This document shows positions 55,856 through 64,000 of a stretch of 64,000 nucleotides of DNA, in pieces. The notes beneath the pieces were generated by a model. It made no database searches and was not told where the DNA came from. It saw only the letters and a program-made list of their open reading frames with translations. The position numbers and the translations under genes are program-made. Every line of letters starts with the position of its first letter. The first letter of the stretch is position 1. This DNA comes from Echinometra lucunter (taxonomy: Eukaryota; Echinodermata; Echinoidea; Camarodonta; Echinometridae), in assembly GCA_029962745.1 (NCBI GenBank), contig CM057156.1, forward strand, positions 3,690,196 through 3,754,195, in the 5' to 3' direction.

Positions 55856-56756
55856 TAGCAGTTTTTTTTTCAACTGGAAATTAGGGTTTTCTTCACAGCA
55901 GCAGGCAGGTACATGTTTTCAACAGTGTTTGGATGCTGAAGCTGTGCAGTTTGACTCCAGCCTGTTATTTATTTGCCTTGGTCAGATCCACCCTTCATCT
56001 TAGATTCGCCCTCCATCTTGAATTTGCCCTCCATATTGGATTCATCCTCCATCTTGGATTCCGCCATTTTGAATTCACCTTGATTTACCCAGATACAATT
56101 CACTTTGGAATCTTCCTCCATCTTGGGTAAGCTGAGCAAATTTTGGAGCTTTTTGTGAATTGTACCTATGCTGTTTTATCAGTAAAGTTGAATTTTCATG
56201 CAACTTGGGAACCACCCTTCTTCATTTATCAGCAGTGTGAGGTGTGAATCTTCCTTCTTCATTGAACTGAAAAGCTGATAGTTTTAACCTAATTTGACCA
56301 CATTTATTCTTTATCATCTCTTGTAAAGCAAGCAGACTTCATTGTGGTAAGACAACCACCCTCTTTCATGATTTGAATTCATTAATGTTTTGCTGATGTG
56401 ATGAGAGAGATGTTAAATTTGTACTGAGAGAATCAAGACTTCATCTCAAGCCCAATCTGTGTATATCGACTCTACATAACATCCTACTTCTTTTCTGCAA
56501 ATTGGAAGTGAATATTTTGGACTTCTGAGAGTATTTTGCACTGTGAATGATCATTTCACCCTCCTTCAAGACACTTTGTATTGCTACATTTTATTGGAAG
56601 CAGAAATATCCATATTGTATATCCAGCATCGAAAACTGAAACCATTGATCATTTTGGGGACGAATTTTTAACCCTTTATCTATCATTGTGGATATACGCA
56701 ACAACTTTCTTTTCTGACTTTGAAACATTGTTCCTGTACATTGAATTTGTGTGATC
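55856..56756 (+). other. Long leader of the Ty3/gypsy element
   Basis: About 900 bases between primer-binding site and gag. At 55988-56080 short units like CCTCCATCTTGGATT repeat about five times. No frame. Confidence 0.55.
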
Positions 56757-57887
56757 ATGGCTACGTTTCGCCTTGAACTACCTGAAGTTTTCACCGGCGA
56801 AGAGGGGAAAGATTTCCGCCAATGGGTTAGAAGATTTGAAGTCGCAGTGGACTCACTGGACAATAGCTCTACATCTGCCCAGAAGCATACTTTGCTCCCT
56901 TCTCGACTCGCTGGGTCAGCGTTCACAGTATGGGAGAGCCTACCAGCATCAGATAAAAAGGACTTTGAGAAAGTTAAGACTGTACTTTCTGAGGTGTTTG
57001 GAAGAACAGCATACCTCACAAACTTTCGCTCGTGCATTACAGCTCGCACCAGATTACCTTCAGAACCCCTTGAAGTGTTCTCAGCAGCCATTTCTACTTT
57101 GGTTAGCGAAGCTTTCCCTAAATATGATGAAGAGGCCAGAGAGGGAGAGAAATTTCGTCGTTTTATGGCTGGCTTGGATGTTAAACTTAGGAAGAAACAG
57201 TACGAGCATGGTGTTCAGTCATTCAAAGAAGCAGTGTCTGTAGCTGTTCGAATGGAGCAAGCAGCACTTTTGGGACAGCCAAATGATAATCCAACTAGCG
57301 TAGCAACTGTATGCAAATCTGATAATGGGTATGATGTCCTCACAAAGCGAATTGCCTCTTTAGAAGAAAAGATCAGTGCACTCGCTGTCTCAAGCTATCC
57401 TGCCTCCTTCGAGAATAGACCCACCAGGCACTCCATCAGTCCTCGCAGGTACTCCACACATCATGATAGGCCATATCGTTCACCCTCACCCAGTCCGACT
57501 AGATATTCCTATCACAATGAACCATCCTACAGACACGGGAGGTCACATCAGAATGGGTCATATCCTCATGCACCTTCATCCGGCTCATCAAGGTACCATC
57601 CTTCATCGTATGGACAGTTTGAAATGTCACATGGTAGACCATATTATTCACCTGCGTCTAGCCCGACAAGACATCGTTCATATGATACACCCTCATTCAC
57701 ACGATCTGATTCGCCAAGGAGACGACACTCGTCGCCCTCTTACAGCCCAGTGAGATACTCCTCACGTCCCTATTCATCCTCCTACAGATCAGACTCACCG
57801 AGGAGGCGTTCTCCTTCACCAGCAAGGAGGCCCAGCCATGTCCGCTTTGATGACCGAGCCACTCGTTCACAGCAGGGAAACTACTAG
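56757..57887 (+). CDS. Ty3/gypsy gag
   Basis: 376 residues from ATG 56757 (MATFRLELPEVFTGEEGKDF). Capsid-like features: FRQWVRRFEVAVD, LAGSAFTVWESLP, and F..FMAGLDVKLRKKQYEHG at about 130-155, the usual retrotransposon gag helices. No CCHC zinc knuckle: the C-terminal third is Ser/Arg/Tyr/Pro-rich (RRRSPSPARRP, SPSPTRYSYHNEPSYRHG). It ends in TAG at 57885 next to a -1 slippery heptamer. The role, inferred from family, is virus-like-particle shell and RNA binding. Confidence 0.88.
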   Translation: MATFRLELPEVFTGEEGKDFRQWVRRFEVAVDSLDNSSTSAQKHTLLPSRLAGSAFTVWESLPASDKKDFEKVKTVLSEVFGRTAYLTNFRSCITARTRLPSEPLEVFSAAISTLVSEAFPKYDEEAREGEKFRRFMAGLDVKLRKKQYEHGVQSFKEAVSVAVRMEQAALLGQPNDNPTSVATVCKSDNGYDVLTKRIASLEEKISALAVSSYPASFENRPTRHSISPRRYSTHHDRPYRSPSPSPTRYSYHNEPSYRHGRSHQNGSYPHAPSSGSSRYHPSSYGQFEMSHGRPYYSPASSPTRHRSYDTPSFTRSDSPRRRHSSPSYSPVRYSSRPYSSSYRSDSPRRRSPSPARRPSHVRFDDRATRSQQGNY

Positions 57888-57936
57888 AAGTCGATGATGT
57901 GGGTCAATTGTCGACAACATCGCCCCCGATGACCCA
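57875..57936 (+). promoter_or_regulatory. Candidate -1 ribosomal frameshift signal (gag-pol)
   Basis: GGGAAAC at 57875-57881 reads G GGA AAC in the gag frame, the N NNW WWH slippery form, four bases before the gag stop. Pol is in the -1 frame. Downstream, CGATG (57892-57896) can pair CATCG (57918-57922), and TGGGTCA (57900-57906) can pair TGACCCA (57930-57936), which interleave as an H-type pseudoknot with a 10-base spacer. Confidence 0.7.
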
Positions 57937-58064
57937 GCCCGAACAGAAACCAGATTATAAGCCACCCTACATCCCAGTGATTGTAGATAACACTTATGTT
58001 CTTGCATTCTTGGACACAGGAGCTCATATTTCCCTCATGAGTGCTGAATTTTGGAACTCTATAC
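57888..58064 (+). pseudogene. Ty3/gypsy pol, protease N-terminal part (cut by insertion)
   Basis: In the -1 frame relative to gag, this reads through to FLDTGAHISLMSAEFW, the aspartic-protease active-site DTG motif. The frame is broken after 58064 by the hAT element at 58065-59240, so protease and downstream pol cannot be made as one product from this copy unless the insert is spliced out. Confidence 0.8.
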
Positions 58065-59240
58065 TAATGTTGTAACCCGCAAGTGAAAACCCGAACCGTA
58101 CCGTCCCGTATAATCCAATAATTTGCAAGCGGGACCCGCTGACCCGTCGGGTTTTAACCCGCAAGTCAATTTATCTTTGAAAAATGAAAATTATTTTTCG
58201 AATTTCGTTGCCGATTCGGATTCGGAATTATTTTTATTTGTTTGAAATAAAAAGTCGGAAACATGCGTGTTTTTTTGTTTTAACTTACTTTTTCTTCTTT
58301 AACATGCGAAGCGCGGGGATGCGCGATCTTGATTCGTTGTTGAAATAGAAATTATTCAAACTCCGGTATCTTTAAAAACAAACTTATAATAGTAGCAAAA
58401 ATTATTCGAACTCCATTATGTTTAGAAATGAACGTACGATAGAAGCAAAAATCTTTGAAACTCCGTTATGTCTAGAAAATGAACGCACGTTAGAAACAGA
58501 AATTATATAAACTTGGGAAAGATAAAAAAAAAATTACGATAGTAGTAGAAATTATTTAAACTCCATTATGTTTAAAAAAGAACGTACGATAGAAGCAAGA
58601 ATTGTTCAAACTCCATCATGTCTAGAAAATGAACGCACGATCAAAAATTTATTATTCAAACTTTTTAATGTTTTAAAACGAACGTATGCAAGAAGCAAAA
58701 ATTATTCAAACGCCGTCATGTCTAGAAAATGAACGCACGATCGAAAATTAATTATTTAAACTCCGTAATGTTTTAAAACGAACGTACGTAAGAAGCAAAA
58801 ATTATCTAAACTCCGTCATGTCTAGAAAATGAACGCACGATCGAAAATTAATTATTTAAACTCCGTAATGTTTTAAAACGAACGTACGTAAGAAGCAAAA
58901 ATTATCTAAACTCCGTCATGTCTAGAAAATGAACGCACGATCGAAAATTAATTATTTAAACTCCGTAATGTTTTAAAACGAACGTACGTAAGAAGCAAAA
59001 ATTATCTAAACTCCGTCATGTCTAGAAAATGAACGCACGATCAAAAATTAATTATTTAAACTCCGTAATGTTTTAAAACGAACTACGTTAGAAATAGTTT
59101 TTATTATGTGTCGTTACTTCTCCCTTTTTTCGTATGACGGTCTGCGGGTTTGAGAATGAACTCGGCCCGGCCCGCAGCCCGTGATCGGGGGCATACCGGC
59201 AGGTTAACCCGTACCGCAACGGGTGCGGGTTACAACATTA
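58065..59240. mobile_element. hAT-type non-autonomous transposon inserted in pol, 1176 bp
   Basis: 17-bp perfect ends TAATGTTGTAACCCGCA, exact 8-bp duplication CTCTATAC (58057-58064 and 59241-59248). TAATG fits hAT. Subterminal regions are rich in CCCGTACC-like motifs, and the centre is a tandem array (58335-59090). No transposase frame. Confidence 0.93.
58335..59090. repeat. 100-bp tandem array inside the hAT element
   Basis: CTCCGTCATGTCTAGAAAAT recurs at 58811, 58911 and 59011, an exact 100-base period, with more diverged units to the left. Each unit is two related about 50-base halves (CTCCGT.ATGT.T..AAAA.GAACG.ACG). Confidence 0.88.
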
Positions 59241-59248
59241 CTCTATAC

Positions 59249-62200
59249 CACAAGCTCAGAGAAGCCCCCTCCAAAAGAATGCAACTACTGCCTTATCAGT
59301 GACAGGCGAACCGATAGATAGCATTGGCACAACTGTCGCCACTGTACACCTTAGCTGCCGAACTGTGAAACACCCTTTCATTATAGCAAGAAACATCAGT
59401 CACTCATTGATTCTTGGATGGGATTTCTTCGCAAAGCATGATGCTACGATATCCTCCCACTCTTCTACCTTCATCATGCCAGGGGTGACCATTCCATTTG
59501 CAGACCGATACCATTATCAAATGCCACTTCACTGTAATGTTGCTCTTATTGGACAAGTTGCCATCCCAGCAAAGAGTGAAATGCATGTGCAGGGAAGACT
59601 TCTCACACCGCAACCTGACTTAATTCCCCATGACTATGATGGAATGTTTGAACCAACCCTTCCAGAACATTTTACTGTTGCTGGTGCAAGATCACTCTCG
59701 AGGCCACAAGAAGGTATTATCCTCGTGAGATTACTCAATCCACTTCAAGAGGAAGTTGTATTGCCAGCAAATACTACTTTGGGACAGTTCCATTCCACCA
59801 CAGGGAATCCTCAAGAGGAATATGAGATCATCGACGTTATTGCAAGTACACAAGAGCCTAATCCCACAGCACGTGTATCAGAGATGCTCTCTTCTTCTGA
59901 CTTGACAGAAGAACAACGTGTCAAGGCTGAGCAGTTACTCACATCTTATCTAGATGTCTTCAGCTCCTCTTCGAGTGATATTGGACAGACTGATGTTATA
60001 CAACATCACATTTCTACCTCCACTGAAACTCCAGTGCATCAACGGGCATATCGCACTTCTCCGCAGATGCGAGTGGAGATACAGAAACAGGTCGATGAAC
60101 TTTTAGAACGTGGCATTGTTGAGGAAAGTTTCAGCCCGTGGGCAAGTCCTATAGTGATGGTCAAGAAAAAGGACAATACCTACCGTTTCTGCGTCGACTA
60201 CAGAGCACTGAACGCTATCACGATTCGAGACTCACATCCCATTCCTCGTCAGGATGATTCGATTGATGCTCTGTCTTCTTCATCCTTCTTCAGTGTAATC
60301 GATTTATCCAGTGGATACTGGCAAGTGAAACTCGATCCCTACAGCAAGGAGAAGACCGCCTTCACTACAGGAAGCGGCTTGTACCAATTCACCGTTATGC
60401 CATTTGGTTTGGTAAACGCGCCTATGACATTTCAACGTCTGATGGAAAGCGTCCTCAACGGCCTACACTGGTCAACATGCCTTGTCTACCTAGACGATTG
60501 CATCATCATGGGCAGAACATTTGACGAGCATATTGCCAACCTACAAGAAGTCCTACAGCGTTTCCGAGTAGCCAACCTCAGACTCAAACCTTCAAAGTGT
60601 CAGTTCTTCAAGAGAGAAGTCTCCTACCTTGGGTATGTGATCAGCGCTGAAGGTGTCTTACCAGATCCCAGCAACATCGACAAAGTGTCCAGATGGCCCA
60701 TACCAAAGAACGTAACTGAAGTTCGATCATTTCTGGGACTAGCTTCCTTTTATCGAAGATTCATCCCTGGATTTTCCCAGATTGCGTCTCCACTGACAGA
60801 TTTGACGCATAAGGGCACACCATTTATTTGGACTAGAGAATGCAACGAAGCTTTCGACAGCTTGAAAACCTCACTCACTCATCCGCCATTACTAGCATAT
60901 CCTGATTTCAATCTGAAGTTCAGCCTATCTACTGATGCATCACTCCATGGTATCGGGGCCATCTTATCTCAACAACAAGGAGAAACAGAAAGAGTTGTAT
61001 CATACTTCAGCCAGAAACTGACAGACACACAGAGGAGATGGTCAACTTATGATCGTGAACTTTGGGCAATAGTGGCAGCCATACGTCACTTTCGTCACTA
61101 TCTGCGTGGCCAACAATTCACCATTTACACTGATCACCAGCCTCTTTCCAACTTCAAGAAAATCTCCATACAAGATGACGCTACTGGCCGTCGTGCTCGA
61201 TGGATTGCTGAACTTGGATCATACAGCTTTGACATCATCCATCGCAAAGGCAAATCACATCGCAATGCAGACGCCCTCTCTCGATTTCCAGATTTGCCAG
61301 TTACAAGTGTTGTTACAAGGTCTATGTCAAGGCAAGAACAATCACATCAGGAAAAGTCTAATTCTGCACCACCCTCATCTCCTACTACAGAGATGACACA
61401 AGACAAACCAACACCTGAGCTAGTGACACCAGGAACAGCTCCTACCATGACAAACCATACAGAGAATTTCTCACTTGGCAGCCAGGAATTTGACTTATTC
61501 TCCCACCAACAACAAGATGGAGATATTAAAGCCATCATCACGATGATCGAGAAAGGAGAGAAGCTCACTGTGAGAGAAGTCAAGAGACGAAACCCACGAC
61601 TTCGTCGATTGCTGTGGGAACTACCTCATCTCACTCTACACAACAATATCTTGTATCACAGAAGAAAAGACCAATTTGGAAAGGATGAACTACGACCAGT
61701 CATTCCTGAATCCCTTGTTCTCCTGGTCCTGGAGGAACTGCATGGTCATCCTTCTTCTGGTCATTTTGGCTTACAACGAACTCTGCAACGAGCCAAAACT
61801 ACGTGCTATTGGCCTTTCATGCATAAAGACATCTCAGACCATTGTTCAACCTGCAGGGCATGTGAATCACTAAGGTCTCCCAATCCCAAACATCAAGCTC
61901 CGCTACGGAACATCTCAACAGACCATCCACTTCAGCTTGTCTTTGCAGACATAGCAGAACTTCCTACATCAAGAAATGGGTATCGCTACATGTTAGTCCT
62001 CGTCGACCACTTCAGCAAATATGTGAACATATATCCCATGAAGGACCAGTCTGCACAGACAGTTGCGAAGTTTATCTTTGAAGATTATATCGCTGAACAT
62101 GGAATCCCTGAAGCTATCCACACAGATCAAGGGAGACAGTTTGAAGCGAGATTGATGCAAGACCTTTGTAACAGACTCCACATCAGAAAGTCAAGATCTA

Positions 62201-63585
62201 CACCATATCACCCACAAGGAGCAGGACTCGTTGAGAGAGTTAACAGAGTCATTAAGGAACAGTTAGCAAGATATATTGCAGACAAAGGAGGTGACTGGGA
62301 CACATACATTCCACAAGTGCAACTGGCCTATAATTCCAGTACTCACTCAACAACTGGTTTGACTCCATTCATGATAATGCATGGCAGAGAAGCAAGGATT
62401 CCAGCCAACATTACCTGCCCTACACCACAAGATGGCAGCTCTTCACCTCAAGAATATGTAGCTGATCTCCACAAGAGATTGAAAGATGCCTACCAGTATG
62501 CTCAACAGAAGTCTAAGTTAGCTCAACAACAACAGAAACGAGAATATGATAAGACTGAACGAAGAGTGAATTATGAGCCAGGAGATTTAGTTTGGCTACA
62601 CGACCCAGTCAATGCAAGACACAAGTTAGAGCCAAACTGGACTGGCCCGTATTCCATCCTCACTTCGCTACACAATGGGTTGGACTACCAGATTGTTGAC
62701 ATTCATGATCAGAAAAAGAAGAAGGTGGTACATCATAACCGACTCAAGATGTTCAGACGTCGGGAACCGAGACGACCGACTCCAGCTGTTAATCTTCCTA
62801 CTTCTGTTGACAGGCAGAGGTTTCAATCTAATCCTCTGCCAACATCCTACTTCACAACTTCTCCTGGTCCTGCCACTATAGAATGGGACCTCAACTTTGC
62901 AAATCATCAGGTCCAGCCACCCATCTTGAACCAGCCCGATGATGGTCAACAACCCACTGACCATCATCAGCCACTCGAACCACCACTCCAGCCGGGGCCA
63001 GACCAACCAATCCAATCACCACTCCAGCCGGGGCCAGACCAACCAATCCAACCACCAATCCAGCCGGGGCCAGACCAACCACCTCAATCACCACTCCAGC
63101 CGGGGCCAGACCAACCACTCCAGCCGGGGCCAGACCGACTACTCCAACCAGGGCCAGGCCAACCACTCCAACCACCACTGCCAAACCAGCAGGGGCCAGG
63201 CCAACCACCTCAACCACCACTACCACTTCAGTCAGGGCTAGGCCAACCACTTCAACCACCGTCAATCCAACAGGGGCCTAACCAGTCATATGAGGTCCAA
63301 CCTGTAGATGGGTCCTATTGCTCTCTTGGGCCCAGTCAGTCACAACAACCAATCCAAGGACGAGAACTTTGTAACACCGATGGGTCCTACAATACTTTAG
63401 GACCAGACCCTCCTGATCTCCCACAACAAGCCATTCAGCAGCGTTCTGATAGAAGCAAACCACAACCTACAGCAAGCGGTAACCATGACGACGAAACTCA
63501 ACAAGCGCAATTAGCACCTGAACACAGAAGTCGCTATGGACGCGAAATTAGACAGCCAAGAAGATATCGTGATTACCAGCTGTAG
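59249..63585 (+). CDS. Ty3/gypsy pol, remainder: protease end, RT, RNase H, integrase
   Basis: Open from the insertion edge to TAG at 63585. Numbered from 59299 (an internal GTG, not a real start): protease ILGWDF about 38-43; RT FCVDYRALN about 297-305 and catalytic YLDD 397-400; RNase H TDAS 545-548 and YDRELWA about 584-590; integrase zinc-binding H..GH.....C..C 817-855; catalytic D884, D943, E979 (DD35E); GPY/F module with W.GPYSIL about 1114-1121; then a Gln/Pro-rich repeat tail and a basic end (RYGREIRQPRRYR). No env follows. All catalytic residues seen are intact, but the upstream break removes a normal start. Confidence 0.9.
62982..63285 (+). repeat. Minisatellite encoding QPGPDQP repeats in the pol tail
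   Basis: Units CTCCAGCCGGGGCCAGACCA plus a variable part repeat about eight times in frame and code QPGPDQPIQSPL-like units, becoming QPGPGQP and QQGPGQP towards the right. Confidence 0.88.
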
Positions 63586-63620
63586 TGACATTTTTTTTAA
63601 ATTTCCTGAAACGATTTAAT
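63416..63620 (+). repeat. 205-bp tandem duplication, unit 1
   Basis: Covers the last about 56 codons of pol, its stop and 35 bases beyond. Identical by eye to 63621-63825. Confidence 0.95.
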
Positions 63621-63825
63621 ATCTCCCACAACAAGCCATTCAGCAGCGTTCTGATAGAAGCAAACCACAACCTACAGCAAGCGGTAACCATGACGACGAA
63701 ACTCAACAAGCGCAATTAGCACCTGAACACAGAAGTCGCTATGGACGCGAAATTAGACAGCCAAGAAGATATCGTGATTACCAGCTGTAGTGACATTTTT
63801 TTTAAATTTCCTGAAACGATTTAAT
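63621..63825 (+). repeat. 205-bp tandem duplication, unit 2
   Basis: Exact direct repeat of 63416-63620. Lies after the stop, so it does not alter the pol product. Confidence 0.95.
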
Positions 63826-63859
63826 ATGCCCTGATTTAGTAAGTTTTTTTTTTCAACAG

Positions 63860-64000
63860 CAAGAAAGGACTGTTAGAACTTTATAGCAGATAATGGACTG
63901 TTAAAGTAGTATTTCATCAACCAGAATGGACTGTAAAATATCATCTCAGGAAATGGACTGAATCTCATCTCAGAAAATGGACTGTAAAATATCATCTGAG
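63860..64000 (+). repeat. Short tandem units with ATGGACTG at window end
   Basis: GGACTGTTAGAAC, ATGGACTGTTAAAG, ATGGACTGTAAAAT, ATGGACTGAATCTC and ATGGACTGTAAAAT recur every 24-33 bases. AAGAAAGGAC near 63861 is purine-rich and could be a polypurine tract. No match to the presumed 5' LTR is seen here. Confidence 0.65.

Noticed and set aside
58335..59090. CRISPR-like regular repeats
   Set aside because: Contiguous 100-bp tandem units without unique spacers, inside a eukaryotic hAT element.
62891..63265. Antisense frame of VVGLAPAG repeats
   Set aside because: Shadow of the QPGPDQP-coding minisatellite in pol.
63826..64000. 3' LTR of the gypsy element
   Set aside because: No stretch matches 55175-55841; the LTR must start later or be outside the window.

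Overview
The window is eukaryotic nuclear DNA, AT-rich and dense in introns, from a marine invertebrate. The three host genes are deuterostome-like, and the mix of small DNA transposons, LINE fragments, tRNA-type SINEs and frequent TACATGTA strings fits an echinoderm such as a sea urchin or sea star. The organism is inferred; nothing in the sequence names it. It holds a 500-base run of N at 39755-40254.

Three conserved genes are readable. GBA2 (non-lysosomal glucosylceramidase) lies on the minus strand. Its first eight coding exons run from 16730 down to 253, and the catalytic half lies beyond the left edge. NGRN (neugrin, a mitochondrial ribosome-assembly factor) lies on the plus strand as two coding exons, 33596-34026 and 34726-35437, and is complete. 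PGGT1B (beta subunit of protein geranylgeranyltransferase I) lies on the minus strand. Seven coding exons from 51181 down to 43988 give everything except the first exon, which I could not find. All exon borders were set from GT/AG sites, continuous reading phase and remembered family sequence.

Most of the rest is transposable elements. Five hAT-type insertions have exact 8-bp target duplications (3742-5584, 6662-7039, 24961-25997, 47023-47246, 58065-59240). A CACTA-type MITE occurs twice with 3-bp duplications, and a TTAA-flanked piggyBac-like MITE occurs three times plus one old relative. There are also many fold-back elements, two SINEs, and a dead CR1-like LINE split by an L2-like LINE. 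Several insertions are nested, so relative ages can be read directly. Two MITEs sit 9 and 28 bases inside the 5' splice sites of GBA2 introns 2 and 1.

The right end (53.7-64 kb) is a stack of better preserved elements. First comes a pogo/Jerky-type DDE transposase with a C-terminal PHD finger. After it is a Ty3/gypsy LTR retrotransposon with a probable 5' LTR, primer-binding site and arginine-rich gag. Its gag-pol junction carries a canonical -1 slippery heptamer with a possible pseudoknot, followed by protease, RT, RNase H and integrase. A 1176-bp hAT element splits pol inside the protease, and the end of pol is tandemly duplicated. The 3' LTR lies outside the window. The host genes do not form a pathway; they are ordinary neighbours in repeat-rich DNA.
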